This document shows positions 34,482 through 42,954 of a stretch of DNA of 47,938 bases, piece by piece (position 1 is the stretch's first letter; every line of letters starts with the position of its first letter). The position numbers and the translations under genes are program-made. Source of the stretch: JARKQH01 sp964631605. Lineage in GTDB: Bacteria; Verrucomicrobiota; Verrucomicrobiia; Limisphaerales; UBA8199. The stretch lies in NCBI GenBank assembly GCA_964631605.1, contig CAZVYG010000033.1, forward strand, positions 1-47,938, written 5' to 3'. The notes beneath the pieces were generated by a model. The model did not search any database. It saw nothing but the letters and a program-made list of their open reading frames with translations, and was not told the DNA's origin.

Positions 34482-36056
34482 TCACCAGGCCGGTTTCTGA
34501 TTCCGCGCGAACCATTCGCGCAACAGCCGCTGCCGGTCGGTTGGCATCGCCGCCGGCCGTGTGTCCTCCTTGTCCGGGCCATGCTCGACGCTCCAGCCCT
34601 GCCACTCGCGGAAGGCGTGGTAGGTCCAGTCCCACCCCTGTTCCTCGAAAATCTCGATGACATCGCGCAAATAACGGGCGGCGCTGCCGCGCGGCGCCCA
34701 GCGGATCGCGCTGAACTCACCGATGTACAGGTGAACGTTGTGGCGCTGCTGAAAGTCAATCGCGGGCTGCAGCGCCCGTTTCAGGGCGGCTTTGTCCCAT
34801 AATTTTCCATCCACCTCGCCGGGGTAGTCCAGTGCCGGTCCCGGGCCGTGCACCCCCTGGTGCGTGAAAGCGTGAGGCAGGTACATGTGCGCGCTGTAAA
34901 CCACATTCGACAGCGGTAGCGGCCGCAACTCGTTGAGCCCCTCGGGTCCGCCCCACCGCGCCGGTTCAACGATCAGCGTCCGCTGCGGGTCAATCTCCCG
35001 AATCGCGCGTGCCGCCCGCTCCGCCAGCCCCTGCCAGTCCGCGCAGTCGTCGCCCACGTCGTCCTCGACCGGCTCGTTGGCCAGGTCAAAACCCCAGATC
35101 GGCCGAACGCCCCGGTACCGCGCCGCCATCTTGCGCCACACTTCGACAAAGTGATCCTGACACTTTCTGTCCGTGAACAGCCCGGCATCCGATCCCACAT
35201 AGCTGCTCACCGTTGCCTTGCCGCCCGGCGGCGAATGCAGGTCCACCACGACATACAGGCCGTGCTGCTGGCAATGGGGGAGCGCGGCGTCGAGCTTCTT
35301 TAACTCGCCCTCCAGCCACGTGTCATAGTTGTCCACCGGCGCCACTTCCCCGGGCCGATGATGGCGGATCAATTGCCAGCGAATCAGGTTCGCGCCCCAC
35401 TCGCCGCCCAGCACCCGCAGCCCCTCCGCATCAATATTGGGGCTGATCATCGCCCCTCGCAGCCGGGGCAAAGGATGCCCCTTCTCGCGCACGGCCGACC
35501 GCCACCCCGCCGTCTCTTGCTCCACGGACCGCACCACGGTCAGCTTCACATCGTCCATCCAAACTTTGCCGGCGACCTGTTCGAGCCCCAGCACCAGCGT
35601 AATGTTGGTGGCGTCAGCGGGCACCGTTGTCGCGAAAGCGGCGCGCCGCCAGTCGAACGAACCGGTTTCCAGAGGCGCTTGCGGGTACAGCCGGCCCGAC
35701 GGCCCTTCCAATACCAGCATGAACTTGATGCCGTTCCACGGGTTGGTCTTGCTGCCCACGTCCTCCGCCCGCACGCGGGCCGTGCCGCGAATCTTGCACC
35801 CCCGCAGCCCCTCGAGCGGCAGCCTGCGCGAAATCACCGCCCCGCGCTCTCCCGGTTTCGAGACCAGGGCGACGCATTGGCCCCCGCCTCCCGCGGCTTC
35901 CAGCCGGCCGGGACCGGACCACCCGGCCAGCGCCTTGTCGCCCTCAAAATCCGCCTGAAAACTGATTTGCCCATTCTGAACCGAAGCCGCCAAAGTGAAT
36001 GAGGTCGGAGACGCCAACCCCGCCAGCAGCATCGTCCGCAACCAGAAGTTTCGCAT
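34482..36056 (-). CDS. Exported glycoside hydrolase family 5 (cellulase-like)
   Basis: 524 residues. A signal peptide (LRTMLLAGLASPTSFTLAA) is followed by a beta-sandwich of about 150 residues resembling a carbohydrate-binding domain (SFQADFEGDKALAGWSG, AGKVWMDDVKLTV) and then a GH5 TIM barrel (about 190-500). The acid/base glutamate lies in PIWGFDLANEPVED near residue 327, and the nucleophile in LYIGEFSAIRW near 447; the barrel also shows YVVVDLHSPPGG and YSAHMYLPHAF. Substrate specificity within GH5 (cellulose, mannan, xyloglucan and others) is not decided. It is convergent with thiC (13 bp) and located 60 bp after trxB on the same strand. Confidence 0.92.
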   Translation of the reverse strand: MRNFWLRTMLLAGLASPTSFTLAASVQNGQISFQADFEGDKALAGWSGPGRLEAAGGGGQCVALVSKPGERGAVISRRLPLEGLRGCKIRGTARVRAEDVGSKTNPWNGIKFMLVLEGPSGRLYPQAPLETGSFDWRRAAFATTVPADATNITLVLGLEQVAGKVWMDDVKLTVVRSVEQETAGWRSAVREKGHPLPRLRGAMISPNIDAEGLRVLGGEWGANLIRWQLIRHHRPGEVAPVDNYDTWLEGELKKLDAALPHCQQHGLYVVVDLHSPPGGKATVSSYVGSDAGLFTDRKCQDHFVEVWRKMAARYRGVRPIWGFDLANEPVEDDVGDDCADWQGLAERAARAIREIDPQRTLIVEPARWGGPEGLNELRPLPLSNVVYSAHMYLPHAFTHQGVHGPGPALDYPGEVDGKLWDKAALKRALQPAIDFQQRHNVHLYIGEFSAIRWAPRGSAARYLRDVIEIFEEQGWDWTYHAFREWQGWSVEHGPDKEDTRPAAMPTDRQRLLREWFARNQKPAW

Positions 36057-36116
36057 AATTCAAATCGGACAGCCGTGCGAGTCTGCCCGCCCGGCGGTTG
36101 GCGCCCGGACGCCCGG

Positions 36117-37046
36117 TCAGGCCTGGCGGGCGGCCAGATAGCGCTCGGCTTCGATGGCGGCCGCGCAGCCCATGCCGGCGGCCGTGATGGCCTGCCGATA
36201 CACCCGGTCGGCGCAATCCCCGGCCACGAACACGCCCGGGATGTTGGTTGCCGCCCCCGCCTTCGGAATAATGTATCCAGCCTCGTCCATCTCGATCTGT
36301 CCCTTGAACACCTGCGTGTTTGGAACGTGGCCAATGGCGACAAACACGCCCGCGCACGCCAGTTGGCTTTCCGCCTGGGTCTTGACGTTCTTGAGCCGCA
36401 CGCCGGTGACCTTGCCCGCCTTCACATCCAGAACCTCCGTCACCACCGAGTCCCACACCGGCTTGATCTTCGGATGCGACAGGGCGCGTTCGGCCATGAT
36501 GCGCGAGGCCCGCAGCGCGTCCCGCCGATGCACCAGGTAAACCACCGAGGCAAATCGGGTAAGATACAGCGCTTCTTCGCAGGCCGAATCGCCGCCGCCA
36601 ACCACCACCAGCGGCTGGCTCCGGAACACCGGCAGGGCGCCGTCGCAGGTCGCGCAATACGTTACCCCTTTGTTTTCCAGCAACCGTTCGCTCTCCAAAC
36701 CCAGATGCCGGTGCCCTGCCCCGCTGGCGATGATCAGGCATTCGGTTTCGATCCGCTCGCCATCCGCCGTCAGCCCGAATGGCTGCCGCGACAAATCCGC
36801 CGCTTCAAGGGTGGCCAATTGCACCCGCGCCCCAAACCGCTCCGCCTGCTTCTGCATCCGCGACATCAACTCATAGCCATCCACCCCCTCCGGAAAACCG
36901 GGATAATTCTCGACCACCGTCGTGGTCGTCAACAATCCGCCCGGCTGGCGGCCCGTCAGCACCAACGGCGCCAGATTGGCCCGCGCCGTGTAGAGCGCTG
37001 CCGTCAACCCGGCGCAACCCGAACCCACAATCACCACTTTTTCCAT
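36117..37046 (-). CDS. trxB: Thioredoxin reductase
   Basis: NADPH-dependent flavoenzyme that reduces thioredoxin, 309 residues, normal length. The FAD-binding GSGCAGLTAALYTARANLAP lies at the N-terminus, the active-site disulfide in VTYCATCDGALPVF near residues 133-136, the NADPH-binding VVVGGGDSACEEALYL follows, and FVAGDCADRVYRQAITAAGMGC at the C-terminus completes the fold. The 480 bp upstream of its start hold the 8-bp repeat array and REP-like palindromes, so its promoter must lie close to ATG 37046 or within that region. Confidence 0.97.
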   Translation of the reverse strand: MEKVVIVGSGCAGLTAALYTARANLAPLVLTGRQPGGLLTTTTVVENYPGFPEGVDGYELMSRMQKQAERFGARVQLATLEAADLSRQPFGLTADGERIETECLIIASGAGHRHLGLESERLLENKGVTYCATCDGALPVFRSQPLVVVGGGDSACEEALYLTRFASVVYLVHRRDALRASRIMAERALSHPKIKPVWDSVVTEVLDVKAGKVTGVRLKNVKTQAESQLACAGVFVAIGHVPNTQVFKGQIEMDEAGYIIPKAGAATNIPGVFVAGDCADRVYRQAITAAGMGCAAAIEAERYLAARQA

Positions 37047-37121
37047 AGAGCACGCAAGTTAAGTGGCAACCGCGCCATTTGCAAGAAACCTAAACGCCAA
37101 TGGGTTAACGCGCCTTTCACC

Positions 37122-37193
37122 AGCCCGATAGTCCGATAGTCCCACAGTCCCGTTGTCCCGTTGTCCCGTTGTCTCGTTGTCTCGTTGTCCTGG
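37122..37193. repeat. Degenerate 8-bp tandem repeat array, 9 units
   Basis: Nine consecutive 8-mers: AGCCCGAT, AGTCCGAT, AGTCCCAC, AGTCCCGT, two TGTCCCGT, two TGTCTCGT and TGTCCTGG. Intergenic, between trxB and the GH20 gene. It shares the 20-mer CCGATAGTCCGATAGTCCCA exactly with the array at 46749-46872. Confidence 0.9.
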
Positions 37194-37233
37194 GCGTCCC
37201 GACCGCTGAGCACCTTCTCGAGCCGCCGCCGGG

Positions 37234-37336
37234 GAAAAGCGGCAGGGGACTGCCGCACTCCAAGACGCTTCGCGACCTTCAAGTGCCCCCGGCCAACGCG
37301 CCAGCGTCCTGGACTGCGCCAGCCCTCGGCCGTGGG
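37234..37336. repeat. REP-like imperfect palindromic element
   Basis: The 23-mer at 37247-37269 and the 23-mer at 37303-37325 are inverted copies with 19 of 23 positions paired, separated by 33 bp; pairing continues weakly outwards. The sequence is intergenic, and looks like the extragenic palindromes common in large verrucomicrobial genomes. Confidence 0.6.
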
Positions 37337-37367
37337 GCAGAGCTCCCGGTCTGCCGGTTGCCGGGGA

Positions 37368-37386
37368 CTCCGGCCCTGCGCCGGAG
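37368..37386. repeat. Short perfect hairpin in intergenic spacer
   Basis: CTCCGGC 37368-37374 and GCCGGAG 37380-37386 around a 5-nt loop. No U-run. The spacer 37047-37527 (481 bp) otherwise holds no gene that I can support, only the 8-bp array, the REP-like palindrome and this hairpin. Confidence 0.5.
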
Positions 37387-37527
37387 GGAGACTTCCGGCA
37401 CCAGCGGGTCAGAGGTCTGCCGCAGCTTGTTTTCGGTCCATGCAGGCGGGGATTGGCGAAGCGGCGGATTTCGGATTGCGCTCGGCCCAGTGTCAAGTTT
37501 ACCGTGGCCGCACAAAAAAATACGCTT

Positions 37528-39489
37528 ATGACTCGTCCCGCCTCTCCGCAACTTTTGCCGTTCCCGCGCGTGTTGAAAGTCCGACCCGGCGTTTTTGAGC
37601 TGGCCCGGCAGGCCGTAGTGCATCTGCCGGCGTCACTGCCGCGGGACACGGTCATGCTTCCACTGGCAAGCCGGCTGCAGGCGGAGGCGCGGGAGGCGGG
37701 GGTGGAGCTGCAGTTGGTGACCGGTCCCGAGCAGCATCCGCAACTGGCCATTCGCGCGATTCAGAGCCAGGATGCGCCCGCCCAGCCGGAGGGGTACCAG
37801 CTTAATGTCGGCGCGCGGGGCGTGACCCTGCTGTTCCGAGATCAGGGCGGTTTGCGAGCGGCGGTCGCCACCTTGCGGCAGTTGCTGCGCCAGTATGGGC
37901 GAACCCTGCCCTGCTTGCGGATTGATGATTACCCGGATTTTCCGCGACGGGGGGTAATGCTGGATATTTCCCGGGGACGGGTTCCGCGAGTTGAGACCCT
38001 GCTCGAGTTGGCGGAGAACTTGGCACGCTTCAAAATCAATGAGCTGCAGCTTTATACGGAGCACACATTTGCCTACCGGAATTACGAACCGGTCTGGCGC
38101 GACTGGGGCGCGCTGACGGGCGAGGAAATCCTGCGCCTGGACGCCCGGTGCCGCGAGCTGGGCATTGAGCTGGTGCCGAATCAAAATTCATTTGGCCATC
38201 TCCGGTATTGGCTGGAGTATCCGCCGCTCAAGAAGCTGGCTGAAGTCAGCGAGCCTTACGAAGGGACGGGGGGCACCTTCGTGCGTTACCCGACGACACT
38301 GGCGCCGCGGCACCCGGACACCCTGCCCTTCATCCGCGAGTTGTATGATGAGCTGCTGCCTCATTTCACCAGCGACCGCTTCAACGTGGGATGCGACGAG
38401 ACGTGGGACCTGGGCCGGGGCCAGAGCAAGGAGCTGTGTGAAAGGCGGGGCAAAGGGCAGGTTTATGTTGATTTTCTGCTCGAGATTCATCGCGAAGTGA
38501 CCGCCCGCAGCCGCCGGATGATGTTCTGGGGCGACATCATCATGAACCACCCGGAGCTGCTGCCGCAACTGCCGAAAGACATCATCGCCTTGAATTGGGG
38601 CTACGAGGCCAACCACCCCTTTGACAAGGAGGCGGGCCTTTTTGCGCAATCGCGGATGCCCTTTTATGTGTGTCCTGGCACCTCGACGTGGATGACACTC
38701 ATTGGGCGCCACGACAACGGGTTTGTCAACCTGCGGCGGGGGGCGGAGGCCGGGCTGAAGCACGGCGCGGCGGGTTATTTGAACACGGACTGGGGCGACG
38801 GCGGCCATCCGCAGCCGTTGGCGGTGAGTTACCTGCCGTACCTGGTGGGAGCGTCGGTGAGCTGGTGCCTGCGCTCGTTTGACGAGGCGCTGCTGGTTGC
38901 CGTGCTTAGTCGCGACGTGTTTCACGACCCGACCCAGAACGCCGTGCGCGCCGCCCTGGCCATGGGGTTTGCCCATCGCAAGTTTGAATACTTTGCGCCC
39001 AACGTCACCCCCTTCGGCGCCGTGATCGCCGCGCCGCTGCCGCGCACCCGCGAATTGATGTGCCGCGACGGGCTGAAGTATTACGCGCGCATTCCCGCCA
39101 GCCGGATTCGCGCGGCCTGGAATGAGCTGGAAAAGCAGCGGGCCGTGCTGAGCCGGGCCCGCCCCTCGAGCCCGGCGGGAGAACTCCTGGCGCAGGAGCT
39201 GGAGCTGGCGTCGCGCATGGCGCGGGAGTCGTGCCGCATCATGCTCTGGCAGCAGGCGCTGGCCGGAGGGGAGACAACCTCCGCCCAAAAACTGGCACGC
39301 GCCGGCATTCGCGAACTCAAGCAGCTCGACGAGGATTTCCGGCGCTACTGGCCCACCCGGAACAAGGGCACCACCGCGCGGAGCACGCCATTCCTGCGCT
39401 GGAGGATGAACGATTACCGGAAGGGCAAACTGCATTTCCCTCCCGCCGTCGCACAGGTCGCAGTCCCCAAACCGAACCCGGCCGACTAA
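37528..39489 (+). CDS. Glycoside hydrolase family 20 (beta-N-acetylhexosaminidase-like)
   Basis: 653 residues from ATG 37528 (MTRPASPQLLPFPRVLKV); an upstream in-frame start at 37453 lies in the repeat-rich spacer and is less likely. The GH20 N-terminal alpha/beta domain (about 10-130; EGYQLNVGARGVTLLFRDQGG, AAVATLRQLL) precedes a TIM barrel with PDFPRRGVMLDISRGRVP, the catalytic Asp-Glu pair in NVGCDETWDLGRG near residues 288-292, and a VPNQNSFGHL segment. No signal peptide is visible, so it may act in the cytoplasm or leave by another route. It would remove terminal N-acetylhexosamines, possibly from glycosaminoglycan or chitin-derived chains. Confidence 0.88.
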   Translation: MTRPASPQLLPFPRVLKVRPGVFELARQAVVHLPASLPRDTVMLPLASRLQAEAREAGVELQLVTGPEQHPQLAIRAIQSQDAPAQPEGYQLNVGARGVTLLFRDQGGLRAAVATLRQLLRQYGRTLPCLRIDDYPDFPRRGVMLDISRGRVPRVETLLELAENLARFKINELQLYTEHTFAYRNYEPVWRDWGALTGEEILRLDARCRELGIELVPNQNSFGHLRYWLEYPPLKKLAEVSEPYEGTGGTFVRYPTTLAPRHPDTLPFIRELYDELLPHFTSDRFNVGCDETWDLGRGQSKELCERRGKGQVYVDFLLEIHREVTARSRRMMFWGDIIMNHPELLPQLPKDIIALNWGYEANHPFDKEAGLFAQSRMPFYVCPGTSTWMTLIGRHDNGFVNLRRGAEAGLKHGAAGYLNTDWGDGGHPQPLAVSYLPYLVGASVSWCLRSFDEALLVAVLSRDVFHDPTQNAVRAALAMGFAHRKFEYFAPNVTPFGAVIAAPLPRTRELMCRDGLKYYARIPASRIRAAWNELEKQRAVLSRARPSSPAGELLAQELELASRMARESCRIMLWQQALAGGETTSAQKLARAGIRELKQLDEDFRRYWPTRNKGTTARSTPFLRWRMNDYRKGKLHFPPAVAQVAVPKPNPAD

Positions 39490-39606
39490 GGACGAACGTC
39501 GTGCTGCATCAACCGGTCTGAAGGTGATTGGGACGATGCGGGGGGACGCGGTGGAACGGGGTCCGACCGGCCATGAGAGAGGTTACGGAAGATTTGAATC
39601 TCGCCG

Positions 39607-39635
39607 TTGATTATTCGTCTGTTCTTTGGTTAGGA
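39607..39635 (+). promoter_or_regulatory. Putative promoter of the second Gfo/Idh gene
   Basis: TTGATT at 39607-39612, 17-bp spacer, TTAGGA at 39630-39635, 36 bp before ATG 39671. The local AT-richness contrasts with the rest of the window; the -10 is weak. Confidence 0.3.
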
Positions 39636-39670
39636 TTGTTTAATTAAATGCAGCGCCCTATTCGCCGACC

Positions 39671-41041
39671 ATGAAAGAACATTCGAGTCACGACAGCACG
39701 CAGGGAAGCACCCGCCGCGATTTTCTCCGGACGACCGCCACCGCCACCGCCGCCGCTGCGGTCAGCGCCGGCGTCTGGCTGCGCACGCCGGTTTATGGCC
39801 AGAACCAGGCGCCGTCCACAGGCCGCGTGCTTGGGGCCAACGAGCGCATCAACGTTGGCTATGTGGGCACGGGCAAGCAGGGCATGACCCATATCCGGCT
39901 GCAGAAGAAATTCGCCGCCGACAACAACATTGCCCAGGTGGCCGTGTGCGACCTGTACCAGAAAAACCTGCAGGAGGCCCAGGCCTACGTGGGCCTCAAG
40001 GACGCGGACACCTACCGGGATCACCGTAAAATGCTCGAGCGCAAGGACCTTGACGCGGTGGTGATTTCGACGGTGGACAACTGGCACGCGCAAGTCAGCA
40101 TTGACGCGGCGGAAGCGGGAAAGCACGTGTTCTGCGAAAAACCGATGACGCGGTATCTGGACGAGGCGTTTGAAGTCTATGACACCCTCAAGAGGACCGG
40201 GAGAATTTATGTGATCGGGTCCCAGGGTTCAATGGATCCGAAATGGCACAAGGCGGCGGAATGGGTCAAGGCCGGCAAACTCGGGCCGTTGGTTTGGGGC
40301 CAGGGGTCATATTGCCGGAACAACCCCAAGAACAGCGAGTGGACCTACCCGGTGGATCCCGCCGCCAACGAACAGAACCTCGACTGGTATCGCTGGCTCG
40401 GGCGCGCGCCGAAAATTCCGTTCAATCCGAACCACTTTTTTAGTTGGCACAAGTTCTACGCTTACAACTCGGGCATCATCGGCAATTTGCTGCCGCATCG
40501 CTTCATTCCGCTGATGCTGGCCAGCGGCAACCCGGAGTTCCCCCGCCGCGTGGTCTGCACCGGCACCCGGAAGGTCTCGACCGATCGGGAAATCACCGAC
40601 ACCACGCATTTGCTGGCAGAGTTTCCCAGCGGCCTGACGCTGGTGGTGGCGGGCTCGACCGTCAATCAAGTGGGACTGCCCGAGATGCTGCGCGGGCGGC
40701 AAGCGACGCTTTACTTCGCCTCCCAGGGCAACAAGGTCGAACTGAAACCGGAATCCATTTTCAGCGAGGAAATTGATGCCGACACCTTTTCGGACCCGCG
40801 TCCAACCGAACGGATTGAAGTGCTGGAAAAACACTTCTTCGATTGCATCCGCTCGAACCAGACCCCCATCCCCAACGTGGACCTGGCCTTCCGGTCACAC
40901 GTGGTCCTGTGCCTGGCGGAGATGTCCGAGCGGCTGGGGCTCACGCTGTTCTATGACGAGAAGTCCCGCAAAATTACAACCGGCGACGGGCGGGTGGTGC
41001 CGCCGCTGACCTACACGACGGTGGTGCCCAAACTGGGATAG
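39671..41041 (+). CDS. Tat-exported Gfo/Idh/MocA family oxidoreductase
   Basis: 456 residues. A twin-arginine signal (TRRDFLR) with an Ala-rich hydrophobic stretch is followed by a Rossmann domain with INVGYVGTGKQGMTHI (GxGxxG) and the EKP motif in GKHVFCEKPMTRYLDEAFEV. The C-terminal substrate domain has GNLLPHRFIPLMLASGNPEF. Unlike the protein at 19256-20593, which has QKP, this one has the canonical EKP lysine and is probably a genuine NAD(P)-linked dehydrogenase acting on sugars or glycosides in the periplasm. It stands alone, 181 bp downstream of the GH20 gene, convergent with the SRPBCC gene. Confidence 0.93.
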   Translation: MKEHSSHDSTQGSTRRDFLRTTATATAAAAVSAGVWLRTPVYGQNQAPSTGRVLGANERINVGYVGTGKQGMTHIRLQKKFAADNNIAQVAVCDLYQKNLQEAQAYVGLKDADTYRDHRKMLERKDLDAVVISTVDNWHAQVSIDAAEAGKHVFCEKPMTRYLDEAFEVYDTLKRTGRIYVIGSQGSMDPKWHKAAEWVKAGKLGPLVWGQGSYCRNNPKNSEWTYPVDPAANEQNLDWYRWLGRAPKIPFNPNHFFSWHKFYAYNSGIIGNLLPHRFIPLMLASGNPEFPRRVVCTGTRKVSTDREITDTTHLLAEFPSGLTLVVAGSTVNQVGLPEMLRGRQATLYFASQGNKVELKPESIFSEEIDADTFSDPRPTERIEVLEKHFFDCIRSNQTPIPNVDLAFRSHVVLCLAEMSERLGLTLFYDEKSRKITTGDGRVVPPLTYTTVVPKLG

Positions 41042-41081
41042 GACCTCGCGGGGACCGGCTCGCTGCGCGGCGGTGTTTCCG

Positions 41082-41552
41082 TCATGCCGGCGGGCTGGGT
41101 TTCGGGCCGGTTCCGAACAGTTCCTCGAGTTTTTGCCGGCGGAACGCAAAAATCCGGTTCACATCCCGTCGCACGAACAACCATTCGATCAAGCGTCCGC
41201 CCGGGGGCCGATACCTCACCTGATCCTCGACCCGCGTGCCGCCGTTTCGACTTTCGAAGCGATGTTCATGAATCCAGACGCGGTAAGGGCCGCGTCGCTG
41301 CTCATCCACAAACCGGAACGGGGGTTCCCAGGCCGTAATCTCAGTTTGCCAGCGAACCGGAAACCCGTGCAACCGCAGCCGGTAATCTATCCGCGCGCCG
41401 GCGCGCATGGCGATGGGGCGCGGCGTCAGAATTTCAAAATTCAGCCAGGGCGGAGTAATGAGCTGCAGATTGCCCGCATCCGAAAAGAACTCGAACACTT
41501 CCTGGATCGGCTTGGGCAGCCAGAGGTCTGTTTGCAGGATAAACGTTTGCAT
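41082..41552 (-). CDS. SRPBCC family protein (START/Bet v 1-like)
   Basis: 156-residue cytoplasmic protein with the hydrophobic-pocket SRPBCC fold: FILQTDLWLPKPIQEVFEFFSDAGN, TPPWLNFEIL, GARIDYRLRLHGFPVRWQTEI, FRFVDEQRRGPYRVWIHEHRF and VRYRPPGG. Members of this subgroup are frequently located with light/B12-dependent MerR (LitR/CarH) regulators, photolyases and carotenoid genes, and a CarH-like gene lies 300 bp away on the same strand. Ligand unknown. The 69-residue membrane protein gene lies between, on the opposite strand. Confidence 0.85.
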   Translation of the reverse strand: MQTFILQTDLWLPKPIQEVFEFFSDAGNLQLITPPWLNFEILTPRPIAMRAGARIDYRLRLHGFPVRWQTEITAWEPPFRFVDEQRRGPYRVWIHEHRFESRNGGTRVEDQVRYRPPGGRLIEWLFVRRDVNRIFAFRRQKLEELFGTGPKPSPPA

Positions 41553-41629
41553 GGAGGGTCCGGGTTACGGCCGCGAATCATTCGGCGCGGCTTTTTTGGC
41601 AATCCAAGGATACTGTGCTATATCTCGCC

Positions 41630-41839
41630 ATGAACAAATTTTTCTCTCGGAACCTGGACAACCGCGGACGGCTGGTGCGCGCCCTCGGTGGTGTAGCTTT
41701 GATTGTCGCCGGCCTGCTGGTTTCCAAAGAGGGTCAATGGTGGTGTGTCGGGCTGGTGGCGGCCGGAGGGTTTGTGTTGTATGAGGCCGCTCGCGGCTGG
41801 TGTCTCATGCGCGCCTGCGGCATTCGCACCCGGATTTGA
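41630..41839 (+). CDS. Small membrane protein, DUF2892 (YgaP-like) type
   Basis: 69 residues. The N-terminal NLDNRGRLVRALGGVALIVAG matches the DUF2892 pattern of a short amphipathic start followed by two membrane helices (GGVALIVAGLLVS and VGLVAAGGFVLYEAARG). The family often carries a Cys in or after the second helix; this one ends GWCLMRACGIRTRI. Function unknown. It is convergent with the CarH-like gene (13 bp apart). Confidence 0.75.
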   Translation: MNKFFSRNLDNRGRLVRALGGVALIVAGLLVSKEGQWWCVGLVAAGGFVLYEAARGWCLMRACGIRTRI

Positions 41840-41852
41840 CCCTTTCACCGCG

Positions 41853-42788
41853 CTATTCCCTCGCTGCGTTCGCGCGCAGCCGCTCTAAACAGGTGTAAAA
41901 CTCACTCAGTGTCCGAGGCTGCAAAGCGCCGATGGCCTTAAGCGTCGTGGCGTAAGCCGGGGCGGCCCTGCCGCCGGCAATAATGGCCGTCGGGGATGGC
42001 AAGTACCGACGCAAATTCTCCAACTCCACTGGCAGGTGGGGATCGTCTTCCGGATACACCAGGCTGAGGGCAACGGCGCGGGCCTGATTTTGTGCCACCG
42101 CCGCCGCCAACTCGCCAGCCGGCAAGCTGGGCCCTAAATATACCACACGCCAGCCCAAATCGTTTGCCGCGGCCGCAACCATGACCGCCCCCAACTCGTG
42201 CAATTGGCCGGCGGGGGTTCCCACCACCAGCGTTGGCAGATTCCCACCGCCCGGAAACGGCTGCGAGTTGCGGCTCAGAAAGCCCCGGATCGCTGCGCTG
42301 GCAAAATGTTCGTGCGCCGCAAGAATTTCACCGGCCCGCCAAAGCTCGCCCACCCGCTGGGCCAAAACACCGATGACCTTTTCCAACAAGCCGTGATGTC
42401 CAAAGCGAACCAAAGCCCGCCCCAGGCAGTCATCCAAAGCGCGACTGTTCATCCCCCGGATTGCCGTCAAACAATCCTCAATGAATTGGTCGGCGTCCCC
42501 GCCCCCGCCCGCCGGCGGGATTTTTGATTCGGTCACCGCGGCTTCCGCAGCAATCCGCATCAACCGATCCATCGGCAAATCTGCAATCGTGCCGATGCTG
42601 TGGCCCGCCTGCGTGGCCTGCTTGAGCAAACCCAACCGCTCCACGTCCGCTTCCGAATACAGGCGACGGTTGGTGTCCGTACGCGAAGGTTGAACGGCCT
42701 TGTAGCGCCGTTCCCAAACCCGAATGACATGGGTGCTTAAACCGGTCTTTCGCGCAACCGCCTTGATCGAGTGTCTGATCTCTGCCAT
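41853..42788 (-). CDS. MerR family regulator with cobalamin-binding domain (CarH/LitR type)
   Basis: 311 residues from ATG 42788. The N-terminal MerR winged helix is clear (IKAVARKTGLSTHVIRVWERRY, SRTDTNRRLYSEADVERL). A helical bundle holds the Wx9EH motif (Trp150, Glu160, His161) that caps adenosylcobalamin in CarH-type photoreceptors. The Rossmann-like B12 domain follows: the lower axial histidine is His197 in GQLHELG, although the acidic residue of the usual E/D-x-H-x-x-G motif is Gln here. In the dark AdoCbl-bound tetramers repress; light splits the Co-C bond and releases DNA. The gene is divergent from a sigma factor and its promoter is overlapped by three 11-bp repeats. It could also act as a plain B12 sensor. 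Confidence 0.92.
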   Translation of the reverse strand: MAEIRHSIKAVARKTGLSTHVIRVWERRYKAVQPSRTDTNRRLYSEADVERLGLLKQATQAGHSIGTIADLPMDRLMRIAAEAAVTESKIPPAGGGGDADQFIEDCLTAIRGMNSRALDDCLGRALVRFGHHGLLEKVIGVLAQRVGELWRAGEILAAHEHFASAAIRGFLSRNSQPFPGGGNLPTLVVGTPAGQLHELGAVMVAAAANDLGWRVVYLGPSLPAGELAAAVAQNQARAVALSLVYPEDDPHLPVELENLRRYLPSPTAIIAGGRAAPAYATTLKAIGALQPRTLSEFYTCLERLRANAARE

Positions 42789-42796
42789 TTCAATCA

Positions 42797-42825
42797 ATAC
42801 TAGACATCATTCAGACATTACGCAA
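42797..42825 (-). promoter_or_regulatory. Putative promoter of the CarH-like gene
   Basis: On the minus strand TTGCGT (42825-42820), 17-bp spacer, TAGTAT (42802-42797). The predicted start falls at about 42790, making the mRNA leaderless or nearly so for ATG 42788. The spacer lies within the repeat set 42801-42833, so a bound repressor would block RNA polymerase. Confidence 0.5.
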
Positions 42826-42833
42826 ACAACAAG
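42801..42833. promoter_or_regulatory. CarH-type operator, three 11-bp direct repeats, carH side
   Basis: TAGACATCATT (42801-42811), CAGACATTACG (42812-42822) and CAAACAACAAG (42823-42833) are head-to-tail, each with the nnnACA core. Known CarH operators are 11-bp direct repeats of the TnnACA type overlapping a promoter, and this set covers the -35 to -10 region of the putative carH promoter. Confidence 0.65.
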
Positions 42834-42841
42834 ACTAACTT

Positions 42842-42866
42842 TTTTTTCGGTCCAAATCCGAAAAAA
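42842..42866. other. Perfect inverted repeat between the divergent promoters
   Basis: TTTTTTCGG (42842-42850) and CCGAAAAAA (42858-42866) around a 7-nt spacer TCCAAAT. It sits in the middle of the divergent region, with A/T-tracts on both sides; it may insulate the two promoters, act as a bidirectional terminator for antisense transcripts, or bind another regulator. Confidence 0.55.
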
Positions 42867-42923
42867 CACCTATATCGTTGAATTACAATGTAATAATCCA
42901 CTCAATATATTTTCGACAAACCA

Positions 42924-42954
42924 TTGACACAGCGACATCAATTAGACATATTAT
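42924..42954 (+). promoter_or_regulatory. Putative promoter of the sigma factor gene
   Basis: Perfect -35 TTGACA at 42924-42929. Two -10 options: CATATT 42947-42952 (17-bp spacer) or TATTAT 42949-42954 (19 bp). Its spacer and -10 are covered by three 11-bp repeats. Confidence 0.55.
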
